A DNA stretch of 64,000 nucleotides from Streptomyces shenzhenensis. Its GTDB lineage: Bacteria; Actinomycetota; Actinomycetes; Streptomycetales; Streptomycetaceae. Shown piece by piece: positions 14,742 through 24,032 of the stretch; position 1 is the first letter of the stretch, and every line of letters starts with the position of its first letter. The stretch spans positions 1 through 64,000 of the forward strand of contig NZ_PENI01000017.1 in assembly GCF_003688995.1 (NCBI RefSeq), in the 5' to 3' direction. Under the pieces are notes generated by a model that was given only the letters and a program-made list of their open reading frames with translations, did no database searches and was not told where the DNA came from. A program made the position numbers and the translations under genes.

Positions 14742-15497
14742 TCAGTGGACCACGGCGCGCGCCATCGAACCGCGGTGCGGCTGCATCGGAACCGCGCGCG
14801 CGGGTTCCGCCGCGGGCCGGGCACCGGGCGCGGCCGGCCGGCCGGCCGCGGCGGGGCCGCGACGCGGTGGGGCCACCGCACCGTTCTGGACGTCCATCAC
14901 GGCGTGCGCCACGAGGCCGCCCATCGGGTCGTGCCTGATCAGATCCCGTAGCCGGGAGCGGGACGAGCGTCCCTCGTTGCCCGGATACAGGTGCTTGCCG
15001 AGGCCGACCGCGTGCGCCAGGGCGGCGAGCGCCGCGGTCCGCGGGTCCGGCGGCACGCCGGTGCGGATCGCGGAGTCCAGCCGGGCACGGATCTCCCGGC
15101 TGATGGCGGTGTCCGTCGCCTGGTAGCGAGTGGTCGGCAGCACCCCGCACATCTGGCCCGGCACGGCGTGCACCATGCCGCACCGCTCCAGATGCGAGAG
15201 GTAGGTCTGGCGGAGCCCGAGACGCGGCCCGCCGATCCAGTGGACGGCACGTACCGGAGCGCCGCGCCTGCGCAGCAGCTCCAACGCACTGTCCAGAGTC
15301 GGATCTCCTGTCGGCCGTGGCACCACCACGGCGATACGATCCCCGTCTGGGGCTATCCGTCCGGCCAGCGCCAGCTCCACTAGCTGTGCTCCGGCCAGAC
15401 CGAGGTCGAGCGACTGCGGCTGTGCAGTGGTACCCGTGGTCGGGTCCAGTGCCAGCAACAGAAGCTCCTCCGGAATTGTTCTGCGGCTCCTGCCCAT
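14742..15497 (-). CDS. GPP34 (GOLPH3-like) family protein
   Basis: A 251-residue protein opening RSRRTIPEELLLLALDP, the signature of the GPP34/GOLPH3 domain, followed by LAGAQLVELALAGRI. The eukaryotic relative binds phosphatidylinositol-4-phosphate on Golgi membranes; bacterial members are of unknown function and are numerous in streptomycetes, so a peripheral membrane lipid-binding role is inference. The last 45 residues are Pro/Ala/Arg-rich and disordered. It diverges from the carboxypeptidase gene. The ATG at 15497 matches the family start. Confidence 0.88.
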   Translation of the reverse strand: MGRSRRTIPEELLLLALDPTTGTTAQPQSLDLGLAGAQLVELALAGRIAPDGDRIAVVVPRPTGDPTLDSALELLRRRGAPVRAVHWIGGPRLGLRQTYLSHLERCGMVHAVPGQMCGVLPTTRYQATDTAISREIRARLDSAIRTGVPPDPRTAALAALAHAVGLGKHLYPGNEGRSSRSRLRDLIRHDPMGGLVAHAVMDVQNGAVAPPRRGPAAAGRPAAPGARPAAEPARAVPMQPHRGSMARAVVH

Positions 15498-15747
15498 CCA
15501 TGCCTCCCCGCGTGGATGAATGACAGGGTGACCCCTCTCACATTGGTCTGTCGAGAGTGCGTGACCGGTTCGTAAGGGAACCGGTAGGTATGTCGTTCTC
15601 GTCTACCCCAGGGGTTTGGTCCACGCACAGGACACTGGTACATGGTTCGGACAGCGGTGGGAGGCGCGGTCCGGGCGGGGTTAGCGGCCCGGTAGTGGTC
15701 GGTTCGGCAGACGCACCCAGGACGTGCGGCACATGGAGGAGGCATCG

Positions 15748-18411
15748 GTGGCGGGCGAGTCCCCCGACAGGTCGAAGCAGCGCGAGTCGTCGGAAGAACC
15801 GACGTCGGGGAGCGCGGGTGCGGTTCCTGACACGCGGGACCCACGGCTCGCGGTGGCCCGCGAGTCCGCGTCCCGCGGGGGCGTGGACACGGCGACCAAG
15901 GTGCTCTCGACACGGGAGGCGTCGGTCGACGCCGACGAGACGGCGGCGGCCGGGGTCCCGGAGGGGGCCGAGAACCCGACCGGGGCCAGGAACACGCCGG
16001 AGCCCAAGGGCGAGGCGGGGGCCACGAGCCGGGCGGCGGCCAGGGCCGCGGAGAGGGCCACGAACCCGGCCGGGGCCAGGAATGCGCCGGCGGCCGAGGG
16101 CAAGGCGGGAGCCGAGAGCCGGGCGGCAGCCAGGAACGCGGACGGGGCCGAGAACCCTGCCGGGGCCAAGAACCCGACGGGGGCCGGGAACGCACCGAAG
16201 GCCAAGGGCGAGGCGGGAGCCGGGAGCCAGGTGGCGGTCGGGACCACGGACGGGATCAAGAACCCGACCGGAGCCAAGAACACGCCGGAGGCCGAGGGCA
16301 AGGCGGGAGCCGGGAACGCGCCGAAGGCCGAAGCCGAGGCGGAGGACGGGAGCGCCGCGGGGGCCGAGATCACGGCGGAGGGCGGCACCGGGCCGGGGAC
16401 CGACGGTACGGGAACGCGTCTGGCGGCTGCTGTGGCGGCTTGGGTGCGCTCGGGCGACCCCGACGGCTCCGACGACGCCGAGCCCGCTGAAGCCGCCTCC
16501 AAGGCGCTTCCCGGGGCCTCTGAGCCCGAACCGGAGGGCTCCGCCCCCGAACCGAACCCCACCGCCACCTCGAAGGCACCCTCCGCATCCGGAACGGGGC
16601 CCCGGGAAACGGACTCCAAGACGGACGCGGGCTCCAAGGCGGAGGCCGGCCGCGAGACGGACGCTGACGCGAAGGCGAGCGCCGGGACCAAGGCGGACGC
16701 CGCCCCGGCCTCCGGCACCAGGACAGGCACGGACACCGAGGCCCGCGCCGCGGCCGCCGCAGGCGCCGGTGGTGCGGCGGCGGCCGGGGTCACGGCGGGT
16801 GTTGAGGCCGAAGCGGACAGTGCCGGGTCTCCTTCGGGTTCCGGTGCCAAGGCGGGTGCCGAGGGCGCCGCGGGTGTCGATCAGCCCACCGCTGTTTTCA
16901 AGGCCGTACGGGCGCCGAAGGGGCCTCAGGTCGATCAGCCGACAACCACGCTCAAGGTGGGCGGCGCCAAGAAGCCGCCCGCCCCCGCGGCCGACGCCGA
17001 GCGGACCAGCAAGTTCGTCGCGCTCAAGGCGCTCGACGACCCGGCCACCCGCAGGCCCGGACCGGCCCCCGCCGACGCCACCGCCGCCGTCCCCCGGCTC
17101 GGCCCCGAGCGCACCACCCAGCAGCCGCTCCCGCCCAAGCCCCCGCTGGACCTGCTGGCCGAGCTGACGAACACGCCGCCGCCCCCGCAGACCCCGGTCC
17201 GCACGCTCGTGCGCCGGATCAAGATCTGGACCCCGCTGGTCGTCCTGCTGGCGATCGTCTTTGCGATCGTGCAGGCGCTGCGCCCACTGCCCGACCCGGC
17301 CCTCGACCTCACCGCCGACGAGAGCTACACCTTCGACGGCGGCGAGGCGTCGATCCCGTGGCCGTCCGGCGGCCAGGGCGCGCTCGACGTGCAGGGCATC
17401 GGCTCGTTCGGCTCGTCCGGCGCGCAGAAGCCCGTGCCGATCGCGAGCGTCGCCAAGGTCATGACCGCGTACCTGATCCTGCGCGACCACCCGCTCAAGG
17501 GCGGCGAAGGCCCGAAGATCCCCGTGGACCAGACCGCCCAGGACCAGGCGACCGCGGACGGCGAGTCCACCGTGGAGGTGCAGGCGAACGACACCATCAC
17601 CCAACGGGAGGCCCTCGAAGGCGTGCTGATCGCGTCCGCGAACAACGTGGCGCGGCTGCTCGCCCGGTGGGACGCCGGTTCGGAGAAGGCGTTCGTGGCG
17701 AAGATGAACGCCGCCGCCAAGAGCCTGGGGATGACCCACACGACGTACACGGACCCGTCGGGTCTGGAGAAGACGACGGTCAGCACGGCCGCGGACCAGG
17801 TGAAGCTGGCGAAGGCCGCGATGCAGGACGCCTCCTTCCGTGAGGTCGCGCGGATGATGGAGTACACCGACTACAAGGGCGCCAAGCACAGCAACTGGAA
17901 CCGTCTGGTCGGCTACAACGACGTGATCGGCATCAAGACCGGCACCACCACCGCGGCCGGCGGCAACCTGGTCTTCGCGGCGACCCGGGAGGTCGACGGG
18001 GAGACACGGACCATAGTCGGCGCCGTGCTCGGCCAGGGTCCTGGCGGCTCGGACAACACGATCCTCAGCGGCGCCCTGGACGCGGGCGACAAGCTGATCC
18101 GGGCCGCGCAGGGCGCGCTGAAGCCGGCGAAGATCCTGAAGAAGGGCGATGTCGTCGGGTACGTCGACGACGGGCTCGGCGGCCGTACGCCGGTCGTGAT
18201 CACCAAGGACGTCACCGCGGTCGGCTGGGCGGGCCTGAAGGTCGAGTTGTCCTTCGCCGCCGACGACGTACCGCACACCGCGAAGGCCGGCACGAAGGTC
18301 GGCACGCTCACCGTGGGCGACGGTTCGAGCGGCGCGGTCAAGGTGCCGGTCGCGTTGCAGAAGGAGCTCACGGAACCCGGCTTCACGGACAAGCTGACCC
18401 GTCTCGGCTGA
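15748..18411 (+). CDS. D-alanyl-D-alanine carboxypeptidase (S11) with long disordered cytoplasmic N-terminus
   Basis: An 887-residue cell-wall enzyme. Residues 1-485 are low complexity, rich in Ala, Glu, Gly and Lys, with several imperfect repeats of about 30 residues built on NPAGAKN and EGKAGA. A single membrane helix follows at about 490-511 (LVVLLAIVFAIVQAL). The extracellular S11 domain has SVAK (567-570, nucleophile Ser567), SAN (630-632) and KTG (730-732). It trims peptidoglycan stem peptides. The GTG at 15748 follows GGAGGAGG by 6 bases; earlier starts in frame lack such a site. The hairpin at 18435 follows. Confidence 0.9.
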   Translation: MAGESPDRSKQRESSEEPTSGSAGAVPDTRDPRLAVARESASRGGVDTATKVLSTREASVDADETAAAGVPEGAENPTGARNTPEPKGEAGATSRAAARAAERATNPAGARNAPAAEGKAGAESRAAARNADGAENPAGAKNPTGAGNAPKAKGEAGAGSQVAVGTTDGIKNPTGAKNTPEAEGKAGAGNAPKAEAEAEDGSAAGAEITAEGGTGPGTDGTGTRLAAAVAAWVRSGDPDGSDDAEPAEAASKALPGASEPEPEGSAPEPNPTATSKAPSASGTGPRETDSKTDAGSKAEAGRETDADAKASAGTKADAAPASGTRTGTDTEARAAAAAGAGGAAAAGVTAGVEAEADSAGSPSGSGAKAGAEGAAGVDQPTAVFKAVRAPKGPQVDQPTTTLKVGGAKKPPAPAADAERTSKFVALKALDDPATRRPGPAPADATAAVPRLGPERTTQQPLPPKPPLDLLAELTNTPPPPQTPVRTLVRRIKIWTPLVVLLAIVFAIVQALRPLPDPALDLTADESYTFDGGEASIPWPSGGQGALDVQGIGSFGSSGAQKPVPIASVAKVMTAYLILRDHPLKGGEGPKIPVDQTAQDQATADGESTVEVQANDTITQREALEGVLIASANNVARLLARWDAGSEKAFVAKMNAAAKSLGMTHTTYTDPSGLEKTTVSTAADQVKLAKAAMQDASFREVARMMEYTDYKGAKHSNWNRLVGYNDVIGIKTGTTTAAGGNLVFAATREVDGETRTIVGAVLGQGPGGSDNTILSGALDAGDKLIRAAQGALKPAKILKKGDVVGYVDDGLGGRTPVVITKDVTAVGWAGLKVELSFAADDVPHTAKAGTKVGTLTVGDGSSGAVKVPVALQKELTEPGFTDKLTRLG

Positions 18412-18434
18412 CCCGCCGCACACCGTCCGACCCC

Positions 18435-18481
18435 GCACCCCGTCGACGGGGCCCCCACCCGGGAGCCCCGCGGCGGGGTGC
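18435..18481 (+). terminator. Hairpin after carboxypeptidase gene
   Basis: GCACCCCG (18435-18442) and CGGGGTGC (18474-18481) pair across a GC-rich loop that can itself fold. It starts 24 bases after the carboxypeptidase stop. A TAGCGT that could serve as a -10 for the next gene follows at about 18485. Confidence 0.55.
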
Positions 18482-18608
18482 GTGCTAGCGTCACGAATCG
18501 GGGCAGGTCGTCGGTCAAGGGACAGGGCCGCGAACTGGCCGGTAAGCGGCCGGAAACACCGGGGAACCCGGCCGAGAACAGAAGACGGGACACGGGGAGT
18601 GCCTTCAG

Positions 18609-20474
18609 GTGGCCACTGCGGAGCCGACACGCGCCGACGACGCCGAACCGGGCCCGGGATCCGGCCCGCGAATACGCCTGCCCGCGACTGACGGTGACGG
18701 TCACCCCGACCACGCGGACGGCGACGCGCCCCGCCCGACCGGACCGCTCGCCTTCGCCGAACCCCTGAGACAGCGGCTGTTGCGGCACCCGGCCCTCTCC
18801 GTCACGGTGCTCGCCGGTGTGCTGCACATCATCTGGTTCTTCACGTTCGCCAACAGCGGCGGCGACCTCGCGGCCCAGGACGCGTGGGCCGAGTTCGTCG
18901 GCCGGCACCCCGACTCGGCGTACAACCTCGCCTGGTACGGCGGCATGCACCCGGTGTCGTACAGCGTGGTGTCGCCGTATCTGATGTCGGTCCTCGGTGT
19001 CCGTACCACGATGATGGTCGCCGGGACGGTGTCGGCGGGCCTGCTGACCATGGTCCTCATCCGCAGCCGGTCGGTGCGCAATCCGCTGTGGGCGGCGCTG
19101 GCCGGGGTCTTCGCGCTGCTGTGCAACGCGCTGTCGGGCCGGGTGACCTTCGGTCTGGGCACGGTGTTCGCGCTGGGCGCGGTCGCGGCCGTCTTCTGCT
19201 GGCCCTACCGCTGGCGTCACAAGCGGTGGGCGAAGGCCCTGATCGCGGCGCCGCTCGCCGCGCTGGCCACCATGGCGTCGCCGGTCGCGGGCCTGTTCGT
19301 GGGGCTGGTCGCGGTGGCGCTGTTCCTGCAGAAGCGCCGCCCGGGCGCCTGGGCTCTGGGGCTCGCGCCGGCCGCGGTCGTCGCCGTCTCGGCCTGGCTG
19401 TTCCCGTTCTCGGGCACCCAGCCGATGGGCTTCGGCTCGATGCTGCTGCCGCTGGTGTACGGCCTGCTCTGTCTGTTCCTGGTGCCGAAGGAGTGGACGA
19501 CGGTCCGGCTGACGGCCGCGGTGTACAGCCTCGCGGTGCTGCTGGTGTGGCTGGTCAGTTCGCAGATCGGGTCGAACATATCGCGGCTGTCGATGCTGTT
19601 CGCGGGGGTGGCGCTGGTCGCGGCGCTGCCCTTCGCGGTGCCGCGGTCGCGCAAGTGGTACGCGATCGTGCTGTCGTTCCTGGGGTTCGCCGGCTGGATC
19701 GGTTTCAAGTCGGTCGACGACCTCGTGCGCACCACCCCGGTGGCCTCCTGGGCGCGTGAGCTGGCGCCGCTGGTCAACGAGTTGCAGCAGGTCGGCGCCG
19801 AGAAGGGGCGGGTCGAGGTGGTCCCGGCCCGCTCCCACCGGGAGGCGTCCGCGCTGGCCCCGTACGTCAATCTGGCCCGCGGCTGGAACCGGCAGGCCGA
19901 CATGGAGCGCAACCCCCTCTTCTACGACGACACGCTCAACTCGGCGAACTACCACGAGTGGCTGCAGCGCTGGGCCGTCCACTTCGTGGTGCTGCCCAAG
20001 GGCGAGCCGGACGGTGACGGCGGTGAGCGGGAGCGGGAGCTGGTGCAGCGCGGGCTGCCGTATCTGAAGCAGGTCTGGGGCGACGCCAACTGGCAGTTGT
20101 TCCGGGTGACCGACCCGGCGCCGCTCGCCGAGCCCAACGCGGTCGTCGACCGGGCGGAGCAGGGCGAGATGACCATCGAGGTGCGCAAGGCCGGCCGGGT
20201 CCTGATCCGCATCCCGTACTCGCCGTGGCTGAGCGTCGTGGACGGCGACGGCAAGAGCCTGAAGCCGCCGCAGGAGACGCAGGCGTCCAAGCATCGCGCC
20301 GACGGGATGCCGAAGACGTACGACAACGTCAACGGCTGTCTGATGGAGACGGCGGAGGACGCCAAGGGCGACAAGTGGACGATGCTGCTCGCTCCGCGGG
20401 CCGGGACGTACCGCCTGGCGGCGCCGTACCAGCTGCCGCGCGGCACGCCGTGCCCGGACGAGCTGAAGCAGTGA
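18609..20474 (+). CDS. Polytopic membrane protein of unknown function
   Basis: A 621-residue integral membrane protein. A disordered acidic N-terminus of about 55 residues is followed by roughly ten hydrophobic helices (the first near LSVTVLAGVLHIIWFFTFAN, the last near residue 360), then a soluble C-terminal domain of about 250 residues with many aromatic and charged residues. The layout resembles the GT-C-like or YfhO-like membrane proteins conserved downstream of D,D-carboxypeptidases in streptomycetes, but no catalytic motif is recognisable. The GTG at 18609 is the only good start. A role in the envelope is inference from its neighbour. Confidence 0.8.
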   Translation: MATAEPTRADDAEPGPGSGPRIRLPATDGDGHPDHADGDAPRPTGPLAFAEPLRQRLLRHPALSVTVLAGVLHIIWFFTFANSGGDLAAQDAWAEFVGRHPDSAYNLAWYGGMHPVSYSVVSPYLMSVLGVRTTMMVAGTVSAGLLTMVLIRSRSVRNPLWAALAGVFALLCNALSGRVTFGLGTVFALGAVAAVFCWPYRWRHKRWAKALIAAPLAALATMASPVAGLFVGLVAVALFLQKRRPGAWALGLAPAAVVAVSAWLFPFSGTQPMGFGSMLLPLVYGLLCLFLVPKEWTTVRLTAAVYSLAVLLVWLVSSQIGSNISRLSMLFAGVALVAALPFAVPRSRKWYAIVLSFLGFAGWIGFKSVDDLVRTTPVASWARELAPLVNELQQVGAEKGRVEVVPARSHREASALAPYVNLARGWNRQADMERNPLFYDDTLNSANYHEWLQRWAVHFVVLPKGEPDGDGGERERELVQRGLPYLKQVWGDANWQLFRVTDPAPLAEPNAVVDRAEQGEMTIEVRKAGRVLIRIPYSPWLSVVDGDGKSLKPPQETQASKHRADGMPKTYDNVNGCLMETAEDAKGDKWTMLLAPRAGTYRLAAPYQLPRGTPCPDELKQ

Positions 20475-20484
20475 GCGGCGCCGT

Positions 20485-21345
20485 TCAGTTGCCGGACGGG
20501 CCGGTGGTGCGCAGCTCGGCCACATGGCGGTCCGTGCCCGGAATCGTCGGGATGAACGGCGCCACCAGCTCCACCCGGCCGAGGCCCGACTCCCGTACCT
20601 GCTCGTCGAGTCCGGTGAAGTGCCGCTCCCAGCACGCGCGCGGGTCGCTCTCCAGGAACCAGAGCAGGGTGAGGCGGGTGTCGGTGCCCTCGACCTGTTC
20701 GACGTAGGTCATCCGGTCGCCGGGCAGGGGCGTCGGCCGGAACACGGTCACCAGGGCGGCCGGGGAGCCCGCGAGACGCCTGGGCAGATGGCGGGTGCGC
20801 AGCCATTCGAGCAGGTCGGCACGGTTCGCGGCGGGCTCGGTGTCGACAACCTCCAGCACCAGGCCGGCGTAGGGGTGGTCGAGGGCGTGGTGGTCGCGGG
20901 GGCCCGCGGCACCGTCCCGGTAGACGGTCGCCTCGTGGTCCTGGAAGGCCGTGAAGACATGGGTGCGGTCCTGGTAGACGCGGGCGTCGCGGTTCAGGCG
21001 CCGGTTGATGGCGACGGTCCAGCGCATGTGGTCGCCGTAGCGGCCTGCGGTGATCCAGTACGTCGAGAGGTAGCAGCCGGCGGTGACGGGCCGGGCCACC
21101 GCCGACTTCTCGGGGTAGCGCAGGAGTTGCAGATCCCGGGTGGCCACCCAGCGGCGGCCCGCGTACATCCAGGGCATGGCCATCGCCCCGGCGTAGTAGT
21201 GGTCGTCCTCGTACCAGCGGTTGTAGGCGTACTCGTGGCCGGGGTGCGGCTCGACCAGGGTGATCAGGGCGTGCCCGGGGCGGACCCCGTAGGGGCCCAC
21301 GGCGGCCAGTTCGGCGTACAGCTCGCTGCGGGTGTCCTCGCTCAT
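20485..21345 (-). CDS. Conserved protein of unknown function, EthD-like double domain
   Basis: A 286-residue cytoplasmic protein. Its first half contains ALITLVEPHPGHEYAYNRWY and the second ADLLEWLRTRHLPRR, each resembling a ferredoxin-like dimeric alpha/beta barrel strand-helix unit (EthD/stress-responsive type), with conserved Tyr-rich WYEDDHYYAGAMAMP between. Not a recognised enzyme. It is divergent from the SDR at 21477, and the palindrome TCTGACGctcCGTCAGA lies between them, so the two are probably co-regulated and serve the same catabolic step. Its stop is 10 bases from that of the membrane protein gene, which converges on it. Confidence 0.75.
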   Translation of the reverse strand: MSEDTRSELYAELAAVGPYGVRPGHALITLVEPHPGHEYAYNRWYEDDHYYAGAMAMPWMYAGRRWVATRDLQLLRYPEKSAVARPVTAGCYLSTYWITAGRYGDHMRWTVAINRRLNRDARVYQDRTHVFTAFQDHEATVYRDGAAGPRDHHALDHPYAGLVLEVVDTEPAANRADLLEWLRTRHLPRRLAGSPAALVTVFRPTPLPGDRMTYVEQVEGTDTRLTLLWFLESDPRACWERHFTGLDEQVRESGLGRVELVAPFIPTIPGTDRHVAELRTTGPSGN

Positions 21346-21423
21346 GCCGTTCCCCTCCGTCGTCCTCTTCGGTCCTCTGCCGTGCGGTTCCGTGCTCTTC
21401 CTTACTCCTGTGGACGGCCATAC

Positions 21424-21440
21424 TCTGACGCTCCGTCAGA
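21424..21440. promoter_or_regulatory. CGTCAG operator, copy 1 (perfect)
   Basis: TCTGACGctcCGTCAGA, perfect 7-base arms. It lies in the 131-base divergent region between the EthD-like gene and the SDR, 37 bases before the SDR start. Confidence 0.75.
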
Positions 21441-21476
21441 AAAAGCGCCAGGGTCGGGACAGCCAGGAGGGCCGCC

Positions 21477-22262
21477 ATGTCACTGCTCGCGGGCAAGACC
21501 GTCGTCGTGTCGGGGGTGGGGGCCGGGCTCGGCCACCGGGTCGCCGCGGCCGTCGTACGGGACGGGGGCAACGCGGTGCTCGGGGCGCGCACCGAGGCGA
21601 ACCTCGCCAAGAGCGCGGCGGAGATCGATCCGGCGGGCGGGCACACCGCGTACCGGGCGACCGACATCACCGACGAGGGGCAGTGCGGGGCGCTGGCGGA
21701 GCTGGCGCGGGAGCGGTTCGGGCGGATCGACGCCGTGGTGCATGTCGCCGCCCTGGACTCCTACTTCGGCGGGCTGGCGGACGCGGACTTCGCGACCTGG
21801 CAGTCGGTGCTCGACGTGAACCTGCTGGGCACGCTGCGGATGACGCGGGCCTGTCTGCCCGCGCTGAAGGCGGGCGGCGGTTCAGTGGTGTTCATCGGGA
21901 CACAGTCGGCGGTGGCGGCGCCCTCGCAGGTGCAGCAGGCCGCGTACGCCGCCTCGAAGGGCGCGCTGACCAGCGCGATGTACTCACTGGCGCGGGAGCT
22001 CGGGCCGTACCGGATCCGGGTGAACACCGTGCTGCCGGGCTGGATGTGGGGGCCGCCGGTGCAGGCGTACGTGCGGTTCACCGCGCAGACCGAGCAGGTG
22101 TCGGAGGCGGAGGTGCTCGGCCGGCTGACGGACCGGATGGCGCTGCCGGAGCCGGCGACGGACGGGGACGTGGCGGACGCGGCGGTGTTCCTGGCCTCGG
22201 ACCGGGCGCGGGCCATCACGGGGCAGTCCCTGCTGGTCAACGCCGGGGAGCTGATGCGCTGA
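21477..22262 (+). CDS. Short-chain dehydrogenase/reductase
   Basis: A 261-residue SDR. The N-terminal nucleotide-binding loop is GVGAGLG (TVVVSGVGAGLGHRVA), the catalytic Tyr and Lys are in YAASKGAL, a Ser is in VVFIGTQSAVA, and the C-terminus LASDRARAITGQSLLVNAG is typical of hydroxysteroid or acyl-alcohol dehydrogenases. A basic residue after the loop hints at NADPH. AGGAGG lies 6 bases before the ATG. It carries operator copy 1 and so probably belongs to the catabolic regulon found from 37 kb onward. The exact substrate is not readable. Confidence 0.9.
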   Translation: MSLLAGKTVVVSGVGAGLGHRVAAAVVRDGGNAVLGARTEANLAKSAAEIDPAGGHTAYRATDITDEGQCGALAELARERFGRIDAVVHVAALDSYFGGLADADFATWQSVLDVNLLGTLRMTRACLPALKAGGGSVVFIGTQSAVAAPSQVQQAAYAASKGALTSAMYSLARELGPYRIRVNTVLPGWMWGPPVQAYVRFTAQTEQVSEAEVLGRLTDRMALPEPATDGDVADAAVFLASDRARAITGQSLLVNAGELMR

Positions 22263-22457
22263 GCATTCAAGGATGTGAATCAAGGTCAGCAAGGCGAACC
22301 TTTTTACCCGTACTTGACCTTCTGTCGACTTGTCGTGCCCTCCTCAAGGCACCCACGATGAGCGGGCACTTCGCGGCCTTCCCAGTCCCCGCTCCGCTCC
22401 TGCGAAGTGCCGTCCAGCTGAGTGGAGTTCACAAGGCGGACCCTGGAAGGGGGGCAC

Positions 22458-24029
22458 ATGAACGGTCTCGACTGGGCCGTGCTCATCGCCTACTTCGGCG
22501 TGATGGTCGCGATCGGCGTGTGGTCGCACAAGCGCGTGGACAACGTGAGCGACTTCTTCACGGCCGGCGGCAAGATGCCCTGGTGGCTCTCCGGCATCTC
22601 GCACCACATGTCCGGCTACAGCGCGGTGATGTTCACCGGATACGCCGGGATCGCCTACACCTACGGCGTCACCTCCTTCGTCACCTGGTCCTTCCCGATC
22701 GCGCTGGGCATCGCCATCGGCTCGAAGCTGTTCGCGCCGCGGATCAACCGGCTGCGCTCACGACTGCATGTGGCCTCGCCGCTGGAGTACCTCAAGAACC
22801 GCTACAACCTCCCCACCCAGCAGGCGCTCGCCTGGTCCGGCATACTGCTGAAGATCGTGGACGTGGGCGCCAAATGGGCCGCCATCGCCACGCTGCTCTC
22901 CGTCTTCACCGGCGTCTCGCTCAACCAGGGCATCCTCATCACCGGTGTGATCACGGCGATCTACTGCACCATCGGCGGCCTGTGGGCGGACGCGCTGACC
23001 GAACTCGGCCAGTTCGCCATCCAGTTGCTGGCCGGCATCGCCATGTTCGTCGCGGTCGTGGTCGAACTCGGCGACAGGAACATCGGCTTCTTCGGCGCCT
23101 GGGACGAGCCCGCGCTGCAGGGCCACGGCAAACCGCTGGTCGGCCCGTACGGCACGGTCTTCCTGCTCGCCTTCCTGTTCATCAAGCTCTTCGAGTACAA
23201 CGGCGGCATGCTGAACCAGGCCCAGCGCTACATGGCGACCACCGGCCCGCGCGAGGCCTCGCGTTCGGCCCGGCTGTCCGCGGTGCTCTGGCTGGTGTGG
23301 CCGGTCGTCCTGTTCTTCCCAATGTGGATGTCGCCGCTGCTGGTCCAGGCGCAGAAGCCGGACGGCTCCGACTCCTACGCCCTGATGACCGAACAGCTCC
23401 TGCCGCACGGCATGCTGGGGCTGGTCATCGTCGGCTTCTTCTCCCACACCATGGCCATGTGCTCCTCCGACGCCAACGCCATCGCCGCCGTGTTCACCCG
23501 GGACGTGGCACCGGTGCTGTCCGCCCGGGCGCGGGACTGGGGCGAGCGCTCGGGGCTGATCGCGGCGCGCGTCACGACCGTCGTCTTCCTCGGTCTGTCC
23601 ATGGCGGTGGCCACACAGGTCAACTCGCCGACGTTCAAGGACATCATCACCGTCGTCATCAAGTGGGTCGCCGGTCTGATGGGGCCGATCGCCATCCCGA
23701 TGATGCTGGGTCTGCTGCGCCCGTTCCGCCGGTCCGGCCCGACGGCCGCGCTGGTCAGCTGGGCGACGGGCCTGCTGGCCTTCTGGCTGGTCAACTACCC
23801 GATCAACTGGAGCGTCGACGGCGGCGTCCCGCTCCAGTACCAGGTCTCCGTGCCCCTGGCCGTCTCCCTGGTGCTGTACATCCTCATCGGCTACCTGAAG
23901 CCGGAGGACACCCCGGAGCGGCTCGCGATCATCGAGCGGATCAACACGGACGACGACAGCGCCGCCCGTGCCGTGCCGGCGCCCGCGCGGCCGGGCGACG
24001 ACGCGGTGGGCGCACCCGCGAAGGAGTGA
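22458..24029 (+). CDS. Sodium:solute symporter (SSS family)
   Basis: A 523-residue permease with about 13 hydrophobic helices. The family features are visible: VSDFFTAGGKMPWW after helix 1, ISHHMSGYSAVMFTGYAG in helix 2 and VDVGAKWAAIATLLSVFTGV further on. SSS members take up sugars, amino acids, carboxylates or vitamins with sodium; the lack of a two-component or catabolic partner leaves the substrate open. The reading frame extends 12 codons upstream, but the ATG at 22458 follows AGGGGGG and matches the family start. The 195-base upstream gap is comparatively AT-rich, but carries no recognisable operator. Confidence 0.9.
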   Translation: MNGLDWAVLIAYFGVMVAIGVWSHKRVDNVSDFFTAGGKMPWWLSGISHHMSGYSAVMFTGYAGIAYTYGVTSFVTWSFPIALGIAIGSKLFAPRINRLRSRLHVASPLEYLKNRYNLPTQQALAWSGILLKIVDVGAKWAAIATLLSVFTGVSLNQGILITGVITAIYCTIGGLWADALTELGQFAIQLLAGIAMFVAVVVELGDRNIGFFGAWDEPALQGHGKPLVGPYGTVFLLAFLFIKLFEYNGGMLNQAQRYMATTGPREASRSARLSAVLWLVWPVVLFFPMWMSPLLVQAQKPDGSDSYALMTEQLLPHGMLGLVIVGFFSHTMAMCSSDANAIAAVFTRDVAPVLSARARDWGERSGLIAARVTTVVFLGLSMAVATQVNSPTFKDIITVVIKWVAGLMGPIAIPMMLGLLRPFRRSGPTAALVSWATGLLAFWLVNYPINWSVDGGVPLQYQVSVPLAVSLVLYILIGYLKPEDTPERLAIIERINTDDDSAARAVPAPARPGDDAVGAPAKE

Positions 24030-24032
24030 CGG

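Noticed and set aside
15538..18630. Minus-strand frame of 1030 codons
   Set aside because: Antisense to the carboxypeptidase, whose catalytic motifs and ribosome-binding site are intact on the plus strand.
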